Part shown: in pieces, positions 56,169 to 63,853 of the stretch
How positions within the stretch are numbered: the first letter of the stretch is position 1
Layout of the letters: every line of letters starts with the position of its first letter
Source: Indibacter alkaliphilus LW1
GTDB lineage: Bacteria; Bacteroidota; Bacteroidia; Cytophagales; Cyclobacteriaceae
NCBI RefSeq assembly: GCF_000295935.2
Contig: NZ_ALWO02000036.1
Location: forward strand, 217,248 to 281,247
Length of the DNA stretch: 64,000 bases
Reading direction: 5' to 3'
Translations under genes and position numbers: made by a program
Notes under the pieces: model-generated
What the model was told of the DNA's origin: nothing
Seen by the model: the letters and a program-made list of their open reading frames with translations, nothing else
The model's database searches: none

Positions 56169-56366
56169 ATGGTAAATCGAAACAACAGCAAGACTCAAGA
56201 AATCCTCAAAAAAATGAGAGATGATCAGAAAGTGCAAGTTGTCAACACGACTATGGGAATGGCAACAATAAATGCCATGAATTTAGAACTTGAAGAAATG
56301 ATGCGGGAATTCCAGATAAAAGAGTCAAAATCAGGAATATCTGCCAAATCAATTATCCTAACTTAA
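56169..56366 (+). CDS. Small hypothetical helical protein
   Basis: 65 residues from the ATG at 56169 (MVNRNNSKTQEILKKMRDDQ). Predominantly helical and methionine-rich in the middle (NTTMGMATINAMNLELEEMMREF). It is the last gene of the peptidase operon, starting 5 bp after the previous stop and followed by a terminator. It could be the peptidase substrate or an antitoxin-like partner; nothing in the sequence decides. Confidence 0.6.
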   Translation: MVNRNNSKTQEILKKMRDDQKVQVVNTTMGMATINAMNLELEEMMREFQIKESKSGISAKSIILT

Positions 56367-56369
56367 TCC

Positions 56370-56394
56370 AAAGGAGCTTTATGCTCCTTTTTTT
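56370..56394. terminator. Terminator shared by the peptidase operon and the opposite membrane-protein gene
   Basis: Stem AAAGGAGC / GCTCCTTT with loop TTTAT and a T run to 56394. It lies just after the plus-strand operon and overlaps the last bases of the minus-strand gene ending at 56393. Confidence 0.82.
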
Positions 56395-57184
56395 ATTTTA
56401 CCAATTCTAAATCATATTTGGATTCTTTTTCATCGTAGATCAACTTATAATACGAAAAATTCAAATTGATGATTTCTGAATACTTCATGACAAGTATATG
56501 TCCTGGAATTTGATAATATTTTGATTTAGACTCCCATTTGTTTTCTTCCTTGAAGTCATCTTTCATAAACCTCCTTTGCACTTCTTTAAAGCTGATATAT
56601 TCCAAACCTCCATCATTAGAAAGCTCATAATCAACCAGTATCCCATCATAAATCACAGTCCCTTCTTGAGTCTTGACCAAAGCGTCAACAAAAATTAACT
56701 CTATATCTTCTACATTATCCAATTCAAGATCATAAGATGATCTTGGAAAATCAAAAAATTCGCCTTTCAAAACATAGTGCCACGAATTTTGAAATCGTAA
56801 ATCCTTAAATCTTCTGTCCCACTTATTTAGCCTCACTCCTTGTTTTATATAGTGGCCTGCAAAAGAGGCCGCAATCATGATACTGAAATGATAAAAAATA
56901 ATTTGGGCAGAACTTTCAGAAACATTTTGAAATGAAGATGGTAATGGATTTACAGCCAAAAGATTCCCGATTACTTCAAGATCAACTGGAAACCCAAGGA
57001 GTTTAGATAAATAGAACCAAATCGATTGAAAAATCAGGCTGGGTACAAAAGCTGAAAACAGAATCTCAAAAAAAGACTCTTTGACATACTCCTTAGAAAA
57101 TTCTTCGGCATAATAATATCTCCTAAAAAAAATCCCAGGGAGTAAAAAAATCAAAATCAGGAAAGTCGAAAAAGCAATATTCAT
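56393..57184 (-). CDS. Membrane protein of unknown function (DUF6338-like)
   Basis: 263 residues. N-terminal hydrophobic segments MNIAFSTFLILIFLLPGIFFRRYYY and SAFVPSLIFQSIWFYLSKLLG, then a third span IIFYHFSIMIAASFAGHYI (near residue 95), followed by a cytoplasmic domain beginning KQGVRLNKWDRRFKDLRFQNSWHYVLKG. I recall this pattern from DUF6338-like proteins that occur in accessory regions. Function unknown. It is divergent from nothing and lies just downstream of the 65-residue gene at 57194. Confidence 0.65.
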   Translation of the reverse strand: MNIAFSTFLILIFLLPGIFFRRYYYAEEFSKEYVKESFFEILFSAFVPSLIFQSIWFYLSKLLGFPVDLEVIGNLLAVNPLPSSFQNVSESSAQIIFYHFSIMIAASFAGHYIKQGVRLNKWDRRFKDLRFQNSWHYVLKGEFFDFPRSSYDLELDNVEDIELIFVDALVKTQEGTVIYDGILVDYELSNDGGLEYISFKEVQRRFMKDDFKEENKWESKSKYYQIPGHILVMKYSEIINLNFSYYKLIYDEKESKYDLELVK

Positions 57185-57193
57185 TTCAATTGT

Positions 57194-57391
57194 CTAAGAA
57201 CCCTTTTTTTTCAATAAATCAGCTGTAGCTTCGCTGACTTTAAATGGTTTACTTTTATTTTTCCGATGAGCCCTTACCGCGGCAGCAAGTTTGGCCGAAT
57301 CCTCAGGATCACTCAAAATAACTTTTACCCGCTTACTGGTAAGGGGGGAGTCAGAATGTCTAAGTGTAATATTTCGTTTTGACCAGCTCAT
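57194..57391 (-). CDS. Small hypothetical basic protein
   Basis: 65 residues rich in lysine and arginine (MSWSKRNITLRHSDSPLTSK, AAAVRAHRKNKSKPFKVSEA). Possibly a DNA-binding antitoxin-like protein, but no motif proves it. It follows a truncated DnaQ-like gene by 40 bp and precedes the membrane-protein gene by 9 bp on the same strand. Confidence 0.6.
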   Translation of the reverse strand: MSWSKRNITLRHSDSPLTSKRVKVILSDPEDSAKLAAAVRAHRKNKSKPFKVSEATADLLKKKGS

Positions 57392-57431
57392 AGTTTTTTA
57401 TACGTATTTAATCCTAAAAAAGTGAAAAATA

Positions 57432-57650
57432 TTAATAAATCCTAAATATTCTAAATAAGAACTTGACAGTTTCCTGATCAATCCCGTGAATATTCACAAA
57501 AAACTGATCGAAATACTGTTCGGGATTTACAAGAGTTTTCCATGTTCTTAGGATGGTCCCATTTTCAAATTCAGCAACTCCGACCTGACAGATACTGCTG
57601 TAATCCGCATTTGCCGTTTCCACATCAATCGCAAAATAGTGGTTGTCCAT
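57432..57650 (-). pseudogene. Truncated DnaQ-like 3'-5' exonuclease
   Basis: 72 residues matching only the first third of a DEDDh exonuclease (AIDVETANADYSSICQVGVAEF with the Asp-Glu pair, NPEQYFDQFFVNIHGID). The usual enzyme continues for another 90 or more residues with the remaining metal-binding residues; here the frame shifts to FLFRIFRIY and stops. A terminator-like palindrome (57696-57721) lies 46 bp before its ATG. Truncated fragment, not likely active. Confidence 0.75.
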
Positions 57651-57695
57651 GGCTTAAATGTTTGAAAAACAAGTCTAAACAATTTATCCAGGTGG

Positions 57696-57722
57696 AAAAA
57701 TACCCTGTACAGGGTATTTTTT
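57696..57722. repeat. Palindrome TACCCTGTACAGGGTA with A and T flanks, copy A
   Basis: TACCCTGTACAGGGTA (57701-57716) preceded by five A and followed by six T, so an 11-bp stem with GTAC loop and U tail on either strand. The same 16-bp palindrome ends repeats C (61020-61035) and D (62359-62374). Terminator-like on both strands. Confidence 0.8.
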
Positions 57723-57792
57723 AGTAATGATTAACTCCTTAAATTGAGAATTGTAAATGAAACATTTTTCTTTGCAGGCAGAATAATTAATT

Positions 57793-58773
57793 ATGGCAAG
57801 GGCAGATTTATTGGTTAAGTTGATCAAAGCAGGGGTATCAGGAGATTTAGGACTTTTTACAAGAGTCTCTGAATCAATTATTGCAGAAGAAAAAAGTAAA
57901 CAACACCATGTTCTGGCCAATCAATTGGAAGCTATCCTCCGATCACCTGAGGTCAATCAAAATAAATCGATGAACCCCAAATTGCTTGGGCAAAAATTCG
58001 AAAACCTACTTTTCCAAATAAATCCTGTAAGGAAGTTAAATGATCTTATCCTCACCGATGAAAACCATGGAAAAGTAAATGAATTGATTCAGGAGCAATT
58101 CAGGGCGGATATCTTAAGGTCTTACAACCTTGAACCTAGAAACCGTATCCTTCTTACCGGTGCACCTGGAAATGGAAAAACTTCTTTGGCAGAGGCAATC
58201 GCCCATGCATTGATGATTCCATTTTATGTGATTAGATACGATGGAATCATAGGTAGCTATTTGGGTGAAACAGCTTCTCGACTGAAGCAAATGTTTGACT
58301 TTGTGAAGACGCAGGAATGTGTCCTGTTTTTTGATGAATTTGATGCCATTGGCAAAGAAAGAGGGGACCAGCATGAAACAGGTGAAATCAAAAGAGTAGT
58401 CAGTTCCTTACTGATGCAAATAGATCGACTACCCTCTTATGTGGTTGTCGTCGCTGCTACAAACCACCCGGAACTTTTAGATCGGGCAGTGTGGAGACGA
58501 TTTCAAGTCAAACTTGAATTGAACAAGCCTACTAGGCCATTAATAGAAAAATGGCTCTCTAATTTTGAAAATCAGGCCAAATATTCTTTACAATACCCTT
58601 TACCTACAATAGCGTCCAAGCTGGAAGGATTAAGTTTTTCTGAGGTGGAAGATTTCGTGTTGGACATTCAAAGGAAGTATATCCTAGCACTTCCTGAAGT
58701 TAATATCAAAAAAATTGTAGATGAGTGTTTGACGTATCATTCACATCACTACAATGACAATGGTAAAAGGTAA
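57793..58773 (+). CDS. AAA+ family ATPase
   Basis: 326 residues. Walker A TGAPGNGKTSLAEAIAHAL (Lys129), Walker B CVLFFDEFDAIGKERG, sensor VVVVAATNHPELLDRAVWRRFQVKLEL and an arginine-finger-like RAVWRRF follow the FtsH/Rix7-like order. The N-terminal 110 residues are not recognised. A 62-residue gene overlaps its 3' end by 20 bp, so the two are coupled. AAA+ proteins of this sort pair with small partners or proteases in island-borne systems; the role here is open. Confidence 0.88.
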   Translation: MARADLLVKLIKAGVSGDLGLFTRVSESIIAEEKSKQHHVLANQLEAILRSPEVNQNKSMNPKLLGQKFENLLFQINPVRKLNDLILTDENHGKVNELIQEQFRADILRSYNLEPRNRILLTGAPGNGKTSLAEAIAHALMIPFYVIRYDGIIGSYLGETASRLKQMFDFVKTQECVLFFDEFDAIGKERGDQHETGEIKRVVSSLLMQIDRLPSYVVVVAATNHPELLDRAVWRRFQVKLELNKPTRPLIEKWLSNFENQAKYSLQYPLPTIASKLEGLSFSEVEDFVLDIQRKYILALPEVNIKKIVDECLTYHSHHYNDNGKR

Positions 58774-58942
58774 AAATGCTTTGGGTAGGTTACTGATGAA
58801 ACTCAGAGAGGAATATATTTCCAACCAAAAACCCATTGAATGCGTACCCCCTCCGCCTATTGTAGGTTTTATCCTATATGGCTCTGCTGTTGAGACTGTC
58901 TGTGATCCTGCACTTGAATTTGAAAAGGAGGATTATTATTAA
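58754..58942 (+). CDS. Small hypothetical protein coupled to the AAA+ ATPase
   Basis: 62 residues (ATG at 58754 or 58760), starting inside the last codons of the ATPase gene in another frame. VKGKNALGRLLMKLREEYISN and the proline run PIECVPPPPIVGFILYGSAVE are its main features. Possibly an adaptor. Coupled translation supports a real gene; no homology seen. Confidence 0.5.
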   Translation: MTMVKGKNALGRLLMKLREEYISNQKPIECVPPPPIVGFILYGSAVETVCDPALEFEKEDYY

Positions 58943-59226
58943 AAATTTGTTTTATGTCCTTTGGATCAAGGATGATGGCCATATATCTTTTTTATAAGAT
59001 GATATAGCGGGTAAAACATGATCTTCCAAAGTAGCAGGGTATCCTTAACCTGAAATTGGAACAAATCGAACCGTATTGTATAATCTAAGTTGATTCAATG
59101 TGTCAATCGCTAAGTCTGATAAATTTCTATCAAAAATTACTTCAAAGTCGTTAAATTTTCAACTAAGTTAAACTTTGGATTCGTGGTATCCTTGAATAGT
59201 TCAACCTCATTTACTTATTCCAAATA

Positions 59227-59622
59227 ATGCTAGACATAAATTTCTCAACCAAGGAACTTGAACAACTGAAGCAGTCAATTCAAGATCAAGAAACTTCAGA
59301 GGAATCCACCCTAGCGGCTAGCTCTTACAAATTGGGATCAAATTTGGAGGATGAATTAACTGTTGTCTATAGGCAAAACCTTCAAATTGTTGGTTATTCC
59401 TTAATACATTTCAATTCATCTTTTACTGAGATCGTTCTTTTTGAAATTCTGGTCCCATTTAGGAAAAAAGGGATGGGCAAAGTTTTTTTAACCCAACTTG
59501 AAGATTTTGTTAAATCTAAAGGAACCAAAAAAATTATTCTTGATCCTGTTCTGAACTCTAACAGTTGGTGGAAGTCTAATGGTTACTGTGATATTGGTTA
59601 TCATTGGCAAAAATCAATCTAA
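59227..59622 (+). CDS. GNAT family N-acetyltransferase
   Basis: 131 residues. The acetyl-CoA-binding motif A is seen as LFEILVPFRKKGMGKVFLTQLEDFVKSKG, with the C-terminal motif SNSWWKSNGYCDIGYHWQK. Size fits a small single-domain GNAT enzyme. Substrate unknown. It may be an antitoxin-linked or stress gene but no toxin partner is adjacent. It lies alone between the AAA+ gene pair and the repeat array, with a leader of about 280 bp. Confidence 0.85.
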   Translation: MLDINFSTKELEQLKQSIQDQETSEESTLAASSYKLGSNLEDELTVVYRQNLQIVGYSLIHFNSSFTEIVLFEILVPFRKKGMGKVFLTQLEDFVKSKGTKKIILDPVLNSNSWWKSNGYCDIGYHWQKSI

Positions 59623-59765
59623 AATTGTAAATTCGTCAGTCAAACAAATTACAGTACCAAACCCATTTTTAGAGGGGTCAACATCCGGAATATCCAGGAG
59701 GCGGTGAATCTCGTAATTAACCATAAATTTGTTCAAATATACATTCATAAAATGCTAGTTTTGGT

Positions 59766-59815
59766 GGACTAGCAAAATAGTCCAAAATCCCTAAGTGGCA
59801 TGCCCCTTAGGGATT
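59766..59815. other. Two adjacent hairpins 3' of the minus-strand hypothetical gene
   Basis: GGACTA/TAGTCC (59766-59771, 59778-59783) and a perfect 10-bp stem AATCCCTAAG/CTTAGGGATT (59786-59795, 59806-59815) with a GGCATGCC palindrome in its loop. Possible structured RNA or transcription end; no T run follows. Confidence 0.5.
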
Positions 59816-59821
59816 ATCGGT

Positions 59822-59893
59822 GGTGCATTCTTGTTGCCAAATATGGAAAATTCTTATTAACCGAAACTAGTTTAGCCCTAATTACCGATTACA
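59822..59893. repeat. 72-bp repeat E, copy 2
   Basis: Gapless alignment with 53216-53287 (60 of 72 identical). Starts 6 bp after the stop of the 59899 gene in its reading direction. Confidence 0.7.
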
Positions 59894-59898
59894 GTTAT

Positions 59899-60405
59899 TC
59901 ACCCTGCTTTCCAATGTGATTCCAATTTCCAATTGAAGAAGCCAAATTTTGATCGAAGGTGTGATACTAGCTTCCAATAGTTATCAAAATCCAGTTCAGT
60001 CCATTTAACATCTTTATAAAAACTGTCTTTTGTTTCTTTGTAAATTGTCTTTAATAAGATGCTGTCAATTGGGGGGTGGATCAGTTCGCAGACTTGACCT
60101 TCTCCTTTTAATGGTATAATGACAGAGGTCTTAAGATAAATTGAAATAATCTTGGCCACTCTGCCATAGGTTACTTTCTTATCGGTCAGTTCTTTTAGTT
60201 CGGAAATTAACTTTAATGCAGTTGCTCTATGAAAAAGGTCAAAATTTGATTGAGTAAGACTTTTTGGGAAACCGTTGACAAAATCTCTTAGTTCCGTCTT
60301 TTCAATAGCCACCTTTATATTCACCAACGTAGTGAAATTCCTTTGGCTTGCCCTAGCCGCTGTCCAAACTGCGAAATTATGTAAGTGATCATCGAATAAA
60401 TACAT
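59899..60405 (-). CDS. Conserved hypothetical protein, island-type
   Basis: 168 residues from the ATG at 60405 (MYLFDDHLHNFAVWTAARAS); the frame is open to 60489 but that part runs through repeat B. Helical, with RATALKLISELKELTDKKVTYGRVAKIISIYLKTSVIIPLKG and ELDFDNYWKLVSHLRSKFGFFNW. This type is a recurrent hypothetical in Bacteroidota variable regions as I recall; function unknown. It is followed by repeat E and preceded by repeat B. Confidence 0.75.
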   Translation of the reverse strand: MYLFDDHLHNFAVWTAARASQRNFTTLVNIKVAIEKTELRDFVNGFPKSLTQSNFDLFHRATALKLISELKELTDKKVTYGRVAKIISIYLKTSVIIPLKGEGQVCELIHPPIDSILLKTIYKETKDSFYKDVKWTELDFDNYWKLVSHLRSKFGFFNWKLESHWKAG

Positions 60406-60470
60406 GGTGATTTTTATTTGGTTTAAGCTGGTACTAAACCTATAAAAAACATTATAGAAAAGCATTCCGC

Positions 60471-60585
60471 TACAGGGTAATTTCACCAATATAAATCAAA
60501 AAAGCCCCGGATTCCGGAGCTATTTACAAATAATGTCTAAGACTTCGAGGGTAAGAGTCCATGACTAAGCCTTGAACCAGTGGGG
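60471..60585 (-). repeat. Multi-hairpin repeat, copy B (115 bp, shortened)
   Basis: Aligns with copies C and D but lacks the second hairpin region, consistent with a deletion between AAGACT direct repeats. Retains the GCCCCGGATTCCGGAGC hairpin, GTCTAAGAC and the imperfect GACTAAGCCTTGAACC arm. The final palindrome has decayed to TACAGGGTA. It lies 20 bp past the truncated GrpB gene in the direction of transcription. Confidence 0.8.
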
Positions 60586-60605
60586 TTCCTAAATACAACC
60601 AAAGT

Positions 60606-60875
60606 CTAAAACAACCCATTAATTATTTCTTCATCAAAAAGTCGGTCTTTAGGAATTTCAATAATGATATCAATATAAGGTTTTGCTCTTATCCCTGGAA
60701 TTGAAGTGCTTCCAAAATGCTCTATTCTGATAATAGTCTCAGAACCAAGTTTTTCAATGATTTTCCGCTCTTCCTTTTCATAAATATTCTTCCACATAGG
60801 GTTATGAGAAACTAACTCAACAGGGAACAATGTGTCCCACTCTTGTTTTGTTAGATTTTCTAATTTCTTCTCCAT
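60606..60875 (-). pseudogene. Truncated GrpB-like nucleotidyltransferase-fold protein
   Basis: Shown from the ATG at 60875 (MEKKLENLTKQEWDTLFPVE). The GrpB motif RIEHFGSTSIPGIRAKPYIDIIIEI is intact with its G-S-T and D-I-I-I-E residues, but the frame ends at FDEEIINGLF; normal members continue for about 80 residues more. Loss of the 3' part places the end close to repeat B. The frame is open upstream to 61001, right at the terminator palindrome of copy C. Probably a remnant. Confidence 0.65.
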
Positions 60876-61019
60876 TTCATTTTTTGGTTTAATCAGCTTG
60901 CCACTAACGATTTCCTTCACGCCATTATGGCGTGGAGCATTCCAACTCGGATTGATAGATGCCATAGTGGCGTCTATTTCTGAATTACCAAACCTACCCA
61001 TTTCCTCTCTCCCAAAAAA

Positions 61020-61169
61020 TACCCTGTACAGGGTAATTTCACCTTTAAAAACCTACAATAGCCCCGAATCACGGAGCTTTTGGCAATCAAAGTCTAAGAC
61101 TTTAAAGGAATAAGCAGTCCAAGACTGCTAGTGTAAACGGTCCAAGACTAAGTCTTGAACCAAAGGGGG
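61020..61169 (-). repeat. Multi-hairpin repeat, copy C (150 bp)
   Basis: Near-identical to copy D. Contains the palindrome TACCCTGTACAGGGTA (61020-61035), a GCCCCG/CGGAGC hairpin, AAAGTCTAAGACTTT (61089-61103), GCAGTCCAAGACTGC (61114-61128) and a 23-bp hairpin (61139-61161). Read on the minus strand the hairpins come first and the palindrome plus T run last. It follows dinD on that strand. Confidence 0.9.
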
Positions 61170-61301
61170 GCCTTAGTATCGATAAGCATCTGTAAAAACC
61201 CACCACTGAAGCAAGACATCAATCAAGTGCGGAATTGCAAATTCCAAGGATAAGAAGGTATAGTTAAAGGCTTACACCTAGAGGGGTGCTTACAAAATGG
61301 A

Positions 61302-62138
61302 TTATTTTTTCTTCTTCGTGTCTTTTAACACTTTCTTTTCATCCCCTTTCAATTTCCGCTGTAGCTTCTTTACATCTTCGGCAGCAGGTAAATTCTCAGG
61401 AACAATACCCCTTTTGGTCAGCATATCTCTTACAGCCAAGTTGTTGTCAATATGTTCTTTTTCAATTTTGCTTTGTCCTTTAAGGTCTTTGCTTTGCACA
61501 TTTAAACCTGTCATTTCAGCAGCCAAATCTTTGGCTTTAATGCTAATGGTAGGTAAGAAATCAGCAACTGGTCGGCTATCAGGCACTCCCATTTTTCTTT
61601 TCAGCATTTGAGTATTTAAGCGGAAAAGAGCCTGATCACCTTTACTGCGGATAATGGCAAACCCTTGATTATCCACTCCTCTTTCATATAAAATACCCGA
61701 AAGTTGTTTTTCTGTTTGGCTTAGTTTCTCTCTTGCCTTTATGCGTTCAAATTCTAAAAGCCTTTCCTCCACCAATTCAGCCCTGCGGGTTTGTATAGCA
61801 AAGTAGTTTTGGGCAAATGCAATTTCCTGCTTTCGGCTATCGCCATTTTGGGCAATCAGATAGCAGGCATAGCGGGTTAATAGAATGTCATCTATTTCTT
61901 TTTCAGCTCCTGAGCCAATTTTGACCATCTTCCTGACGTCAGGAAAATGGTATTCGATTTCCTCTCCTGCATTTCTGCAGGCATCCTTGGCTTTTTGGAT
62001 GACTTTTTCAAAATTTTCCCATTTGCTGTAACCCAGCAAATCTTGCAATTCTCGGGCACTCCAACATTCCACACCTTCCAGTTCAGATGCCGCTGATTCA
62101 AATTGCGTAAAAAGTGCTTTTATCTCTTCTGATTTCAT
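61302..62138 (-). CDS. dinD: DNA damage-inducible protein DinD
   Basis: 278 residues. The N-terminal BRO-like part (WSARELQDLLGYSKWENFEKVIQKAKDACRNAG, HFPDVRKMVKIGSGAEKEIDDILLTRYACYLIAQNGDSRK) and the C-terminal part (YERGVDNQGFAIIRSKGDQALFR, KRKMGVPDSRPVADFLPTISIKAKDLAAEMT) both match DinD, which is LexA-controlled in E. coli and antagonises RecA filaments. It is a frequent passenger of genomic islands. Here it is bounded by repeats C and D on either side. No LexA box was identified upstream. Confidence 0.9.
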   Translation of the reverse strand: MKSEEIKALFTQFESAASELEGVECWSARELQDLLGYSKWENFEKVIQKAKDACRNAGEEIEYHFPDVRKMVKIGSGAEKEIDDILLTRYACYLIAQNGDSRKQEIAFAQNYFAIQTRRAELVEERLLEFERIKAREKLSQTEKQLSGILYERGVDNQGFAIIRSKGDQALFRLNTQMLKRKMGVPDSRPVADFLPTISIKAKDLAAEMTGLNVQSKDLKGQSKIEKEHIDNNLAVRDMLTKRGIVPENLPAAEDVKKLQRKLKGDEKKVLKDTKKKK

Positions 62139-62358
62139 AAATCAATATTTTAAAACACCACAGATATTTAATTTTTGATGAAGCCAATTAGCAAACAGGC
62201 TGTCTACAATTCCAAATCAAATCCTCCTCAGCCAAATATTCATTTTAGATCGACTTAAATTCCAGATAATTTCCCCTCAAAATCTTCTCCTTCTGATTCA
62301 CATCTTAAAATGACAAAATTCTGATTACTAAAATATTAATCTAATTCTAAAAATAAAA

Positions 62359-62507
62359 TACCCTGTACAGGGTAATTTCACCTTTAAAAACCTACAATAG
62401 CCCCGGAATCCGGAGCTTTTGGCAATCAAAGTCTAAGACTTTAAAGGAATAAGCAGTCCAAGACTGCAAGGGTAAGGGTCCAAGACTAAGTCTTGAACCA
62501 AAGGGGG
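62359..62507 (-). repeat. Multi-hairpin repeat, copy D (149 bp)
   Basis: Same order as copy C, 1339 bp apart in direct orientation. Differences concentrate in a hairpin loop (GAATC stays flanked by pairing bases) and in a 10-base stretch between the second and third hairpins. The rest of the 62139-62529 gap contains only the leader of dinD. Confidence 0.9.
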
Positions 62508-62529
62508 CTAAATATTAACGGTAGTGCCT

Positions 62530-63216
62530 TTATTCCAAATACTCAATTATTTCAATATTTTCCGGTTTCACATCAATAAATTGATAACCATCTTGATTTG
62601 CTTTTGGATTAATTTTACAATGATATTTTGAAACTGCAATTCTGCCCCAAGGTAGCTCATAAAAAGTCTCTATTTTGTTTGGGTCAAGTTTACATTTTAG
62701 TATTAAAGGTTTGCCTAAACTTTTTATTTTGGCACCAATCCCTTTTAATTCCTGAATTGGCATATAAATCTGTTCTCCTCCAAAATTTGAAAGCAAAGGT
62801 TCAGCACCTAATTCTTTCAATGCAATTGTAGTGAAATTGAAAAATAAGCGACTGTCTCTCGATTTTTTCTGTTGAGCGTCAAAATGATTAAACCAAGTTT
62901 TTTTTATTTCAGCTAATTCTTCCTGTGTAAAGTTGTGTCCAAAATTGGTTAAAAAAGAATTCCTAATATCGTCTCCCTTCCTACAAGTTAATCCTTTCAT
63001 CTGTATTTCATTAGGAATCGCTCTGGTATAGTGATATCCAAAAATTTGATTTTTTAAACAATAATTATTGATCTCCTCAATCAGATTGGAAATATCGGAA
63101 TTGCTGAAAAGGTTTTCTAAGAATCTATTATTTTGAAATTCAGAGTCAAAGTTTTGCAGTCTCTCAAGAAATTCGGATGGAATCCCATTTAAGCTGTCAA
63201 GGTCAATAACTGTCAT
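62530..63216 (-). CDS. Hypothetical protein with ART-like HxT...GL signature
   Basis: 228 residues. The segment FGYHYTRAIPNEIQMKGLTCRKGDDIRNSFL resembles the HxT...I...GL strand-helix seen at the start of H-Y-E ADP-ribosyltransferase folds. Two later segments, RDSRLFFNFTTIALKELG and KIETFYELPWGRIAVSKY, might supply further active-site residues. Evidence is weak, and a protein of unrelated fold is possible. It lies 23 bp past copy D and is the gene nearest the right-hand array end. Confidence 0.6.
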   Translation of the reverse strand: MTVIDLDSLNGIPSEFLERLQNFDSEFQNNRFLENLFSNSDISNLIEEINNYCLKNQIFGYHYTRAIPNEIQMKGLTCRKGDDIRNSFLTNFGHNFTQEELAEIKKTWFNHFDAQQKKSRDSRLFFNFTTIALKELGAEPLLSNFGGEQIYMPIQELKGIGAKIKSLGKPLILKCKLDPNKIETFYELPWGRIAVSKYHCKINPKANQDGYQFIDVKPENIEIIEYLE

Positions 63217-63378
63217 ATAATTGAGGGTTCTGTGGTATTACTGCTAACTTTTTTGTATGAAAAGTGGATGGGTTTTCGAAGGTGCATCTTGTCTCATCTG
63301 CATTTGCGAAATTAAGAAAACCAAACTAAAAATTTACACAGCGCTCCAACCATGTTTTACTCATTTGGTGCTGTTTTT

Positions 63379-63756
63379 TTACTCCTCTTTATCTACTCTC
63401 CACGAGTCATTCTCATAAATACATTCAAAGGCTCCTATCAAATTGTCCTTGAAGTCCCGAACATAGAGTCGTCTAAATGTCCCTATTGTAACCTTGATTT
63501 CTTTTATATCCAGAGAATCTTTAATCTTTTCGGTCAATAGATCCCTGTTATCTAAGTAAATATTTTTCCAGTCAAGTTTAGATAGAGAATCTTCATTTGT
63601 GTCATAGTGCAAGATTCCTTTAATCTCAAATGTGGGCAAGACACCAATCATATGATTCTCATTGTACAAGTTACAGTACCCGGCAGAGAACTTGATGTCG
63701 GTAATTGGGATTCTGATTATTTTAATTAGCTTGATTTGTTCTTGTTCCAAATTCAT
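63379..63756 (-). CDS. Hypothetical protein
   Basis: 125 residues: strand-rich, with DIKFSAGYCNLYNENHMIGVLPTFEIKGILHYD and IGTFRRLYVRDFKDNLIGAFECIYENDSW. No domain recognised. Separate from its neighbours by 100-160 bp on either side. Confidence 0.6.
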   Translation of the reverse strand: MNLEQEQIKLIKIIRIPITDIKFSAGYCNLYNENHMIGVLPTFEIKGILHYDTNEDSLSKLDWKNIYLDNRDLLTEKIKDSLDIKEIKVTIGTFRRLYVRDFKDNLIGAFECIYENDSWRVDKEE

Positions 63757-63853
63757 CTGTTTCTTTTCTTTAAAAGGTTATCATACTTTGTCCGCAGTAT
63801 TCTCAATTCTTCCTATTATAAATCCGGTAATGAATCAATAATATTTTAATGTA

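Noticed and set aside
60606..61001. Full-length functional GrpB
   Set aside because: The frame ends about 80 residues early, and the upstream 40 residues lie against the terminator palindrome.
60471..62507. Integron attC sites
   Set aside because: The gene-repeat-gene layout suggests a cassette array, but no GTTRRRY/RYYYAAC core pair is seen at unit ends and no integrase gene is present.
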